64,000 nt of DNA from contig MPCU01000002.1 in the NCBI GenBank assembly GCA_001874305.1, forward strand, positions 434,001-498,000. Direction: 5' to 3'. The position numbers were made by a program, and so were the translations under genes. Under the pieces are notes generated by a model. It did no database searches. It worked only from the letters and a program-made list of their open reading frames with translations, and was not told the DNA's origin. Below are positions 33,464 through 41,943 of this stretch, one piece after another; the first letter of the stretch is position 1; every line of letters begins with the position of its first letter. The DNA is from Bacteriovorax sp. MedPE-SWde. Its GTDB lineage: Bacteria > Bdellovibrionota > Bacteriovoracia > Bacteriovoracales > Bacteriovoracaceae.

Positions 33464-34351
33464 ATGGCAAAAAGAATATATATTTATCTATCAGAAATGT
33501 TTCCTCCTCTACACTTTATAGGAACGTATTTATTTACAATTATTATAGCTGCCGCTGTGTGTTCAATCCAAGGTAGCCCTGACTTTATAAAAAACCCGTA
33601 TGTACATATGGCCGCATTTTCAGTTGTTCTTATGTCACTAATGGTAAGAATAATGGATGAATTCAAAGACTATGAAGACGATCTGGTTAATTTTCCAGAT
33701 AGGCCTCTACCAAGTGGAAGGGTAAGAAAACAAGATTTAAAAGTTCTACAAACAATAGTTATATCTACTATTCTACTTTTATCAATTTATAGAGTAGATG
33801 TATTTATAGCAACTCTATGTGTGCTCGCATATGGACTATTAATGTATAAGTGGTTCTTCATAGAAGAGAAAATGAGAAAAAGTCTACCACTTGCATTTCT
33901 ATCACATAACCCAGTCATTCTAGTTAAGTTTGGATTTATCTGTACCGTACTTAATTCCCAAGGATATGTAGATTCCATGACCAGCACGCTTATTGGTCTA
34001 CCACTAATGTTAACAATGACAAATTGGGAACTATCAAGAAAATTAAGATCTCCTGAAGATGAAACTGACTATACGACATATTCAAAAATATGGGGACCTA
34101 AGAATGCAGCGAAAGCGTCACTATTCATACAGTCTCTCGTTTTTGCAGGTGTAACTTCTTTCCTTGTGGCTTATGGTCACTCGAAAGTTATCATCGGCCT
34201 TTATACTGTAGTAGCTGGATACTATGCTTCAATCTATATACGATTTATTCAAACACTTAAACATACAAGAACATTTAAGATTCATGCTGAGAATCTTGCT
34301 CTTGCAACTCAATTAACAGTTCTTATATCTTCTATTGTGAAGCTCTCCTAG
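33464..34351 (+). CDS. UbiA-family prenyltransferase-like membrane protein
   Basis: 295 residues from the ATG at 33464, preceded by AAGGAT; the open frame continues upstream inside the previous gene. There are about eight or nine membrane helices. The first Asp-rich loop is DEFKDYEDD at residues 65-73, followed by PDRPLPSGRV (79-87), which is typical of UbiA proteins. The second acidic loop is SPEDETDY near residue 195. UbiA enzymes attach a polyprenyl or similar chain to an acceptor in the membrane. The first motif lacks the usual leading Asn, so the substrate may be unusual. The next gene starts within its stop codon. Confidence 0.82.
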   Translation: MAKRIYIYLSEMFPPLHFIGTYLFTIIIAAAVCSIQGSPDFIKNPYVHMAAFSVVLMSLMVRIMDEFKDYEDDLVNFPDRPLPSGRVRKQDLKVLQTIVISTILLLSIYRVDVFIATLCVLAYGLLMYKWFFIEEKMRKSLPLAFLSHNPVILVKFGFICTVLNSQGYVDSMTSTLIGLPLMLTMTNWELSRKLRSPEDETDYTTYSKIWGPKNAAKASLFIQSLVFAGVTSFLVAYGHSKVIIGLYTVVAGYYASIYIRFIQTLKHTRTFKIHAENLALATQLTVLISSIVKLS

Positions 34352-36873
34352 TGATTGATTATAACTCTTCAAATATTTCAGGTGGAAAAGGCGCTTCTCT
34401 AGTAAAATTAAAGAACGCAGGTTTTAATGTACCAAGTTTTACTATAGTCAATAGTATGGACTATAAGTATTGGAAGAAAGAAGGCACACTACCACAAGAA
34501 GCTATTAAACGAATTGATTCTTTTCTAAATTCATCAAAAGGTAATTTCTTTGCTGTTAGAAGTAGTGCGACTCAAGAAGATGGAGAGCATAGCTCATACG
34601 CAGGAGTATTAGAAACTTTTCTTTATGTAACAAGAGAATCCATTCTGGAAAATATAGAAAACTGCTTTCATAGTTTTAGTAATGAAAGACTTAAGGCATA
34701 TGAAAAATCGTCAAATCAATCTAACAAAAATGCAGCAATGGCCGTTGTAATACAAGAAATGATTGAGTCTGAAGTAAGTGGAGTACTGTTTACACGATCA
34801 CCTGACTTTGATAACTCTCTTGTATATATCGAGTCAGGCCTTGGATTAGGAGAAGGTGTTGTATCAGGTCTAGTCGAAGTAGACAGGTACTATACTTCAC
34901 GCTTCAATGAAGTAATTAAAAGTGATGTAAATAATAAGGATGAAGCTCTTATTTACTCTGCTACAAATAAGAGAATTGAAAAAGTCATAACACCAGAGCA
35001 AAAGAGTATACAAAGTTCTTTAAATGAAACACAGCTTCAAGAATTAACAAATGCTGCACTCTCAATAGAAAACTTCTACAATCATCCATGTGACATTGAG
35101 TGGACATATTCAAATAATGAACTATTTATACTTCAGTCGCGTCCAATTACTCAAAAGTTAAAACCTCTTGAATTATATATTGATACAAACCTATCAGAAA
35201 GTTACCCCGGACATACAACACCAATTACTGGTGACTATGTAAATGAGGCATATTCAAGAACACATCTAGAACTTGCACAACTAATAGGCCTTGATGGGCA
35301 ACGAAGAAAAGAGTTAATGCCCTATTTAGATACAATGACAAATTATGTTGATGGTCATATGTATTATCGTTTAGAGAGTTACTATAATATCCTTCTTTCA
35401 ATTCCGGGTGGAAAACAAAACTTACAGAACTGGCATAGAATGATTGGTGGTGAAGTAGATCACATAAATATAAAGACTACAGTATCACCTGCTGATACAA
35501 AAGATGCCATTTCATACTATAAGTTTCTAGGCACAATTATATTTAAACATTCAAAGATTTTTCAAAGCTTCGTTGTGAATGCTAATCAGAAGAAAAAAGA
35601 TTTATACAACTCACTAGATAAGTGTAAATCTATATCAGATAAGATCTCCTTACTTAAGTACGCTCTCAAAAGTATTGAAGGTTTTTCTCTTACGGCCTTT
35701 AACGATGTTCTTACAATGAAGGGACTTAATCAAGTCTGTAGAATTCTTGACAAGTATGAGATTGATCATTCTATTATTCCAACTTTATTAAAAACGGAAT
35801 CAGGAGTAGAGTCACTTAATCCTCTGAATCATCTTATAAGCTTATCTGAAACAATTAAAGATCAAGAATTTTACGATATATTTAAAGGTCTTTGTGAAAG
35901 CACGAAGAATATCTCAATTTTTAAACGTTACGATAAAATACTAGAAGTACTTACAGAACAGGGTTATGAAGATACAGCCCAGGCCATTTCAAAATTCATT
36001 GATAAATATGGAAATAGATCTTTTGAAGAGTTAAAACTAGAATCTCTAACAATCAAACAATCCCCAGAGCTTTTACTTAGCTTATTAAAGCTACACGAAA
36101 CTTCATCGAGTAAGAATGAAGTGAGTGTAAACGAGGAAGATAATACTGAAAGTCTTGATAGTATAGGATTTATAGATCGAAAAATTTTGAATCTTGTCGT
36201 GTCTAAAACAAGAAAGTATATAGCAACAAGAGAAGAATGTCGTCTCATTAGAGGTGAAATGTATGGTTGGTTTAGGGAATGCTTTTTATCAATATTTGAA
36301 GAGCTTCGTTTACATAAAGACTTAAGTCATATCCCAACTTTAGACTTCTTTTACTTACACCTCAATAGTCTCTATGAAATTCAAAGAGGCGAAATAGAGA
36401 TTGCAGAAATCGAAGAAATCATTATAAAGAATAAGAAAAAGTATCTTCCAGTTAATTCATATCCTGAATTTCTCTATAAAGAAGACTTAGAGAATGGTTC
36501 ATATATTGGTAAAGTCGAAGAAGATAGTACGATAACACTAGGAGAAGTCGAAGTACGTGGACTTAGTGCCTCCAAGGGAAATATTGTAGGTAAAGTACTT
36601 GTTCTTAATAACCCTATTGAAGCTCTACACAGAAATGACTTACACGAATGTATATTAGTCACAAAGAATACAGACCCTGCTTGGATCTATATTATGACAA
36701 AGTGCAAGGGTTTGATCTCAGAGAAAGGAAGCCTACTTAGTCACACAGCAATTATCGGAAGAGAGTTAAATGTTCCGACAGTAGTTGGAGTAAAGAATAT
36801 TACCCAATTGCTAAAAAACACGAAGCAAATTAACCTAGATGCAGACAAAGGTGTTATTAATATTATTGAATAG
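34351..36873 (+). CDS. PEP-synthase-like ATP-dependent phosphotransferase (PigC/rifampin-phosphotransferase architecture)
   Basis: 840 residues, starting at a GTG that overlaps the UbiA stop (TAGTG). The N-terminal ATP-grasp domain (about 1-270) shows GGKGASLVKLKNAGFNVPS, FAVRSSATQEDGEHSSYAG, the GLGLGEGVVSG loop and ILQSRPIT. A long central domain (about 280-740) resembles nothing I know. The C-terminal swivelling domain carries GSLLSHTAIIGRELNVPTVVG with His798 as phospho-carrier. The C-terminal PEP/pyruvate barrel of true PEP synthase is absent. The same layout is seen in rifampin phosphotransferase and in PigC/TamQ, which condense prodiginine or tambjamine precursors. Here it may activate or join the amine made by the fusion enzyme (inference). 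Confidence 0.8.
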   Translation: MIDYNSSNISGGKGASLVKLKNAGFNVPSFTIVNSMDYKYWKKEGTLPQEAIKRIDSFLNSSKGNFFAVRSSATQEDGEHSSYAGVLETFLYVTRESILENIENCFHSFSNERLKAYEKSSNQSNKNAAMAVVIQEMIESEVSGVLFTRSPDFDNSLVYIESGLGLGEGVVSGLVEVDRYYTSRFNEVIKSDVNNKDEALIYSATNKRIEKVITPEQKSIQSSLNETQLQELTNAALSIENFYNHPCDIEWTYSNNELFILQSRPITQKLKPLELYIDTNLSESYPGHTTPITGDYVNEAYSRTHLELAQLIGLDGQRRKELMPYLDTMTNYVDGHMYYRLESYYNILLSIPGGKQNLQNWHRMIGGEVDHINIKTTVSPADTKDAISYYKFLGTIIFKHSKIFQSFVVNANQKKKDLYNSLDKCKSISDKISLLKYALKSIEGFSLTAFNDVLTMKGLNQVCRILDKYEIDHSIIPTLLKTESGVESLNPLNHLISLSETIKDQEFYDIFKGLCESTKNISIFKRYDKILEVLTEQGYEDTAQAISKFIDKYGNRSFEELKLESLTIKQSPELLLSLLKLHETSSSKNEVSVNEEDNTESLDSIGFIDRKILNLVVSKTRKYIATREECRLIRGEMYGWFRECFLSIFEELRLHKDLSHIPTLDFFYLHLNSLYEIQRGEIEIAEIEEIIIKNKKKYLPVNSYPEFLYKEDLENGSYIGKVEEDSTITLGEVEVRGLSASKGNIVGKVLVLNNPIEALHRNDLHECILVTKNTDPAWIYIMTKCKGLISEKGSLLSHTAIIGRELNVPTVVGVKNITQLLKNTKQINLDADKGVINIIE

Positions 36874-36886
36874 TTGAGGATTATAA

Positions 36887-37972
36887 ATGCAAATTGAAAT
36901 GTTTGATCTAGACTCTGCGTACCTTCATAAGTTCATTGCATTACAGGATAAATACTTTACTCAAGAAAATTTTATTCCATCTTTCAAAGAATCCCTTTAC
37001 GCTACATTAAATACCTCAAATCCATTCTTTCATAATGCTAAATATAGCTTAATCTTAGTGCTAAATGATGAAATGCCAATAGCAAGAGCACTAGTCACGA
37101 TAGATCCACGACGAGTTAATGAAGAAAGCTCCGTAGTAGGAAATATTGGATACTTTGAATGTCCAAATGATAAAAGTATCTCAAAATTATTAATGGATAC
37201 TGCTATAGACTGGCTTAAGCAAAACGGTGCAACAAGTGTTCATGGTCCAATGGATCTCCATATTTATAATAATTATAGATTTATGACTGAAGGATTTGAT
37301 ACAAGTCCCTTTCTTGCAGAGCCTAGAAACCCTTCATACTACCCTAGTCTATTCGAAAACTACGGATTCGAAGAAGATAATTATTGGAGGAGTTGGGAAA
37401 TTGAAGAAGACGAACTATCTAAGTTTTATGATTTTCTCAATATGATCGTAACGAGAAGAAAGAATATTCACGGAATTGAGCTTTCTCCAATTGACATAGA
37501 AAATATAGAAGATGCATTAAGTGAGTTATATGAGACTGCGCTAGATATATTTTCTCAAAACTATAGTTACTCGAAAATATCTAAAGAAGAATTTGTTGCT
37601 ATTTTTTCAAAGCTTAAAAACTTTCTTGCCCCTAACTCATTTCAAATAGCGAAAGACAGCACAGGTAAGATTGTCGGGTTCATGTATGGGCATATCGATT
37701 TTGCAGAAGGGTTTAAAAAAGCAAATGGAGACTATAGTAAATTAATAGAAAATATGGCATATAAACCTCAGAGGTATATCTATCATACATTTGGCGTCAT
37801 CAAAGAGATGAGGTTCTCTGACATGACAGGAAGACTAACACACTCTCAGATTGGAGAATTTAAAAATATATTTCCCCAATCAATTGCTGCATTGACTACT
37901 TCACAGAAGTCTATTGTTGAAAGAATAAAAGAACCTAATCGTTACTATAAGATGTATAAACTTGAGTTATAA
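36887..37972 (+). CDS. GNAT-like N-acyltransferase-type protein
   Basis: 361 residues, probably two GNAT-fold halves. The segment HGPMDLHIYNNYRFMTEGFD, then PRNPSYYPSLFENYGF, follows the pattern of a family of about 370-residue GNAT-like proteins (G-P-x(n)-GFD-x-P-x(n)-NP-x-YY-x(n)-GF). The second half contains GKIVGFMYGHIDF. Such proteins would transfer an acyl group to an amine, which fits an operon led by an amine-forming enzyme. The donor and acceptor are unknown. It is 13 bases after the PEP-synthase-like gene, with GAGGA before the ATG, and abuts the next gene directly. Confidence 0.65.
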   Translation: MQIEMFDLDSAYLHKFIALQDKYFTQENFIPSFKESLYATLNTSNPFFHNAKYSLILVLNDEMPIARALVTIDPRRVNEESSVVGNIGYFECPNDKSISKLLMDTAIDWLKQNGATSVHGPMDLHIYNNYRFMTEGFDTSPFLAEPRNPSYYPSLFENYGFEEDNYWRSWEIEEDELSKFYDFLNMIVTRRKNIHGIELSPIDIENIEDALSELYETALDIFSQNYSYSKISKEEFVAIFSKLKNFLAPNSFQIAKDSTGKIVGFMYGHIDFAEGFKKANGDYSKLIENMAYKPQRYIYHTFGVIKEMRFSDMTGRLTHSQIGEFKNIFPQSIAALTTSQKSIVERIKEPNRYYKMYKLEL

Positions 37973-38839
37973 ATGAATGAAAAAGAAAAAATTGGAAAAT
38001 ATGCTGCACTCCTCTCTATTATTGAGATCGGTCTTGGTAGTTTTCTACATTCTTTAAAAATCCCATTTTCTGGACATTTTCTTTCTTTAAATCAGGGTTT
38101 TATCCTAACAAAGGCGTCTTTAGAAATTGAGGATAAAAATACGCCAGCACTTATTAGTACGACCTCGGCCCTATTAAAATCATTATCACCAGCAGGAAAG
38201 AAGCTAACACCTATGTTGGCCATCTCAATGCAAGGACAGTTATTTAATATTGGTACCAGACTATTTGGAAGGAATATTTTTGGGCACTCTATCGCAATAG
38301 TCTTATTGGCATTATGGAGTTTCGTACAGCCTATTTGCATATATTTCATATTATTCGGTAAAGACTTTCTCTATATGATTCAATATTTCATTAGAAAGTT
38401 AAATCGTGTATTTCCAGTAACAGAGGAAAACTTATTAGTAATTCTCTTATGTATTATTGCTCTTAAGCTCACTCTTGGAGTATTCGTAGTTTTGTTGGCC
38501 TATAAATATAAGGGGCAAGATATCGAAACTTACAAGAACTGGGCGAAGAAACAAAAAAGAAAAAGTAAGGCAAAATCTGAAAGAAGTCCACTTATGGCCG
38601 CGTTTTCAGACCTTTTAAACCCAATGTTTATAATATCATTGATCTTAACAGGTATTTTCTACTTCTATTCAAAGTCAGATAAATCTATCGTTATCTGGGG
38701 ACTAATGAGGCCTCTTGCTCTTGGATATATTATATTTCTAGTAATAAGAATTTTTCCAATAGAGAAATTTGCCACAAAGCTCAAGCAAGGCAAATATAAA
38801 GAAGTACTTGAAGAGACACTTAAGAATTTAAAGGAATAA
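37973..38839 (+). CDS. multi-spanning membrane protein of the operon, unknown
   Basis: 288 residues with about six membrane helices. It begins GKYAALLSIIEIGLGSFLHS, then a polar KIPFSGHFLSLNQG segment, and has a Lys-rich cytoplasmic loop at about residues 185-205. The start ATG comes immediately after the stop of the GNAT-like gene, so it belongs to the same transcript. A transporter or lipid-handling role is possible, but I do not recognise the family. It converges with xdhC with only a four-base gap. Confidence 0.6.
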   Translation: MNEKEKIGKYAALLSIIEIGLGSFLHSLKIPFSGHFLSLNQGFILTKASLEIEDKNTPALISTTSALLKSLSPAGKKLTPMLAISMQGQLFNIGTRLFGRNIFGHSIAIVLLALWSFVQPICIYFILFGKDFLYMIQYFIRKLNRVFPVTEENLLVILLCIIALKLTLGVFVVLLAYKYKGQDIETYKNWAKKQKRKSKAKSERSPLMAAFSDLLNPMFIISLILTGIFYFYSKSDKSIVIWGLMRPLALGYIIFLVIRIFPIEKFATKLKQGKYKEVLEETLKNLKE

Positions 38840-38843
38840 GGGT

Positions 38844-39623
38844 TTACTTATCCCTATGTCTCAATAGCTGTGCTGCAATACTAATAGCAATCTCGCCAGG
38901 ATGATTACTCCCAATCTTCTCCCCTATAGGACAAATAAAAGAGTTAATCTTATCTTCATTAAGGCCAAGCTCTTTTAACTCGGCCTCCATTCGATTTCTC
39001 TTTGATTGACTGCCAATCACGGCCAAATAAGGAAACGATCTCTCATTTAAGGCCTTGTGCAATATAGGTACATCATAAGCGTGGCCCATAGTCATTAGGG
39101 CCACATATGAGTTATCACTAATATTCACTAAAGCTTCACTCATCTCTTTTGCATGTATTTTAGTGAGATTTTTATTATCTTTAATTTTATCTAGCCACTC
39201 TATTCTATTATCAATAACAGTAAGGTCACAATCGAGTCTTAATAATAGCTGAGTAAGTTCTTGCGAAATATGGCCAGCACCAAAAACAACAATACTCCAA
39301 AGAGGTTTAGGACGCATAACTTCAAAGAAGAAGCTAACTTCACCTCCACAAGTCATTCCGATATCTTTTTGTAAATTCCATGTATGTGAAATTGCCGAAA
39401 CTTTATCATCTGCTAACAATTTCTTTGAATAGTTTATACAGTGGGCCTCAACTTTTCCCCCACCAACAGTTCCAAAGTCTAGCCCGTCAGATGTTGCAAT
39501 CATTTTTGCACCAATATCTTGTGGAGCACTTCCTCTAAGGCCTGTAATAGAAACCGTTACAAAAGACTTACCCATCTCTTCAAGTTCTATTGAACGGTCA
39601 AAGTAAGATCTATTAATTTCCAC
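38844..39623 (-). CDS. xdhC: xanthine dehydrogenase accessory protein XdhC
   Basis: Protein needed to insert the sulfurated molybdenum cofactor into xanthine dehydrogenase. 259 residues. The N-terminal XdhC/CoxI domain shows VSITGLRGSAPQDIGAKM and GTVGGGKVEAHC, with the CGGEVSFFFE stretch. The C-terminal Rossmann domain starts VVFGAGHISQEL near residue 112. The GTG start (39623) follows AGGATT and overlaps the xdhB stop, so it is translated with xdhB. Confidence 0.9.
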   Translation of the reverse strand: MEINRSYFDRSIELEEMGKSFVTVSITGLRGSAPQDIGAKMIATSDGLDFGTVGGGKVEAHCINYSKKLLADDKVSAISHTWNLQKDIGMTCGGEVSFFFEVMRPKPLWSIVVFGAGHISQELTQLLLRLDCDLTVIDNRIEWLDKIKDNKNLTKIHAKEMSEALVNISDNSYVALMTMGHAYDVPILHKALNERSFPYLAVIGSQSKRNRMEAELKELGLNEDKINSFICPIGEKIGSNHPGEIAISIAAQLLRHRDK

Positions 39624-41943
39624 TTTTTAATCCTGTAAGTTCATTTAAAATCACTTCACCAGTAGCAGGAGAAGTTATATCAATAAGCTCTCCATTTGAA
39701 CGAAATGACAGCGCATGTTTTACTGCAGTCCAAGCACTTGTCCCGAGGAGAAATGGAGGTTCACCTACGGCCTTAGACCTGTGTACATTGCAATCATTAT
39801 CATCATTAGAAATAAAATCTACATTGAAAATTCTAGGAGTATCTTGAACATTTGGAATTTTATAAGTTGTAGGTGAATGTGAAATCAAACTCCCTTTATC
39901 ATTATAGAATAAGTTTTCAGTTGTTACCCATCCCATACCTTGAACATAGGCACCAGTTACTTGACCTCGGTCAATTCCAGGATTAATAGGCCTTCCAAGA
40001 TCCATGAGTATATCTGCTCTCATGACCTTCATTTCACCAGTATATTCATCAATTAGAACTTCTGTAGCAGCAACTCCTTGTGTGAAGTAATTAAAGGCCT
40101 TACCTTCAACTTTACTTTTACAAAAACCTAATCCTGGTGTTTTAAAGAAAGCGTATCCACCAACTGAAATTCTATTAAAGTATGCTTTAAAGACAAGATC
40201 TTTTAAGGCAATTTCCTTACCTGTTGAGACTTGTTTTACAACTTTTTCCTTAAATACAATATCAGGGTCGATACTCCCCTTACCTATTTCATATTCTTTT
40301 AAGTCATTACTTTCTTCACCTGCAAAAATTAGTTTTGCGAGTTCAGTAAGTCTACCTTTTACTTTATTACATGCACTGAGGGCCGCTGCACCATTAATAT
40401 CTGATCCAGATGATGCTGCGGTAGGAGACGTATTATGATTCTTTTCAGTTGAAGTTGTCATAACTTGAACATCATCAGATGGTATACCAAAAGCATGTGC
40501 ACAGATTTGTTGTATTTTGGTATTAACTCCTTGTCCCATTTCTGTAGCACCTGTAGAAACTTGGATCGTTCCATCAAGTTGTACATTAACAAGAGCATTC
40601 CCTTGATTTAAAAATCTTGCAGTAAAGGCAATCCCAAACTTAGTAGCTGTAAGAGATAGGCCTTTTATTTTCCCATTCTTTTGTGAGTTAAACTCTTTTA
40701 TCTCTTCTAACCTATTCTTATAATCACTAGATTCATATAGGTTATCAAAGAGTTGTGGAAGCATATTATTTTCAACATCCTGTCCATAAGGAGTTTTTAC
40801 ATTATTATTCTCATATATATTATGTCTTCTAATTTCAAACGAGTCCTTCTTTAAAAAGCACGCAATATCTTCGATGATACTCTCAATTGTCATATTACCT
40901 TGAGGTCCACCGAAACCACGATATGCAGTATTCGAATGGTTATTAGTTTTATAGGCATAACCTTCAATATGAACATTTTTTAAGAAGTAAGCTCCATCTG
41001 CATGAAACATTCCTCTCTCTAAAATTGACGAAGATAAGTCACTGTAAGCGCCTGCGTCTGATCGTAAAATCATCTTTATCGCTTCAATCTTTCCATTATC
41101 ATCAAAGGCAACTTTATAATCATTGGCAAAGGGATGTCTTTTTCCAGTAATAATCATATCCTCATCTTTAGTAAGGATGAGACGTGCCGGTTTATTTAAT
41201 TTCTGTGCCACTAGTGCAGCATAAGCAGCTATTGGAGCGGCCTGAGATTCCTTACCTCCGAAACCTCCTCCCATTCTCTTAACAACACAGACAACATGGT
41301 GTAGAGGAAGGCCAAGCGCCTCAGCTACTACTCTTTGAGTTTCACTTGGGTGTTGACTTGAGGAGTGAACTTCAACTTGTCCGTTTTCCATTGGATATGC
41401 AACAGTCGCCTGTGACTCCATATAGAAATGCTCTTGTCCTCCACAAATAAACTTACCTTCTAGAGTATTCTTGGCAGTTTTAAAGGCTTCATCAACATTT
41501 CCTTGAGCGAAAGGTGATGGTGCTGCATAAATTAGGCTATCTTTGGCCACAGCATCTGAAATTGAGAAGATTGGCTTGCCTTCTTCAATATCAAATTTAA
41601 AAAGTGTCTTTATATACTCAATATCATCACGGGAAGTAGATGCAAAAATACAAAGAGGCTCACCCATATAGCCAATTTCATCCTCAACAAGGATCGGCTG
41701 GTCGTGAAAGATTGCTCCCCACTTCTTTGCACTTAAGTCTGCTGCCGAATATACTCCTACACAGCTTTCATGCCTTAGTGCTTCACTTGAATCAATTGAT
41801 TTTAGTACTCCACAAGCAACAGGACTTCCGACGACACCAACAAATAGTTCGCCATGAGTAACAGGTCTGTCGTCTACAAAAATACTCTCACCTGTTACGT
41901 GTCCATAACTAGAGTCGTGTTTTATATTCTTTCCAACACTCAT
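39613..41943 (-). CDS. xdhB: xanthine dehydrogenase molybdopterin-binding subunit
   Basis: 776 residues of the molybdopterin subunit of a xanthine dehydrogenase-type hydroxylase, which converts hypoxanthine to xanthine and urate. Conserved parts are the N-terminal GESIFVDDRP, VVKRMGGGFGGKESQAAPIA, HSNTAYRGFGGPQGN (with the substrate-binding Arg), TEMGQGVNTK, SSGSDINGAAA, and the C-terminal KAVGEPPFLLGTSAW with the catalytic Glu. At this length it corresponds to the separate large subunit, as in Rhodobacter XdhB. It starts in the xdhA stop codon (ATGA). Confidence 0.93.
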   Translation of the reverse strand: MSVGKNIKHDSSYGHVTGESIFVDDRPVTHGELFVGVVGSPVACGVLKSIDSSEALRHESCVGVYSAADLSAKKWGAIFHDQPILVEDEIGYMGEPLCIFASTSRDDIEYIKTLFKFDIEEGKPIFSISDAVAKDSLIYAAPSPFAQGNVDEAFKTAKNTLEGKFICGGQEHFYMESQATVAYPMENGQVEVHSSSQHPSETQRVVAEALGLPLHHVVCVVKRMGGGFGGKESQAAPIAAYAALVAQKLNKPARLILTKDEDMIITGKRHPFANDYKVAFDDNGKIEAIKMILRSDAGAYSDLSSSILERGMFHADGAYFLKNVHIEGYAYKTNNHSNTAYRGFGGPQGNMTIESIIEDIACFLKKDSFEIRRHNIYENNNVKTPYGQDVENNMLPQLFDNLYESSDYKNRLEEIKEFNSQKNGKIKGLSLTATKFGIAFTARFLNQGNALVNVQLDGTIQVSTGATEMGQGVNTKIQQICAHAFGIPSDDVQVMTTSTEKNHNTSPTAASSGSDINGAAALSACNKVKGRLTELAKLIFAGEESNDLKEYEIGKGSIDPDIVFKEKVVKQVSTGKEIALKDLVFKAYFNRISVGGYAFFKTPGLGFCKSKVEGKAFNYFTQGVAATEVLIDEYTGEMKVMRADILMDLGRPINPGIDRGQVTGAYVQGMGWVTTENLFYNDKGSLISHSPTTYKIPNVQDTPRIFNVDFISNDDNDCNVHRSKAVGEPPFLLGTSAWTAVKHALSFRSNGELIDITSPATGEVILNELTGLKSGN

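Noticed and set aside
34351-36873. PEP synthase or pyruvate phosphate dikinase for central metabolism
   Set aside because: The C-terminal PEP/pyruvate barrel is missing, the carrier His is near the C-terminus, and the middle domain is different.
30757-38839. A complete prodiginine or tambjamine cluster
   Set aside because: No bipyrrole (MBC) biosynthesis genes are visible; only the amine-forming and condensing-type enzymes have counterparts.
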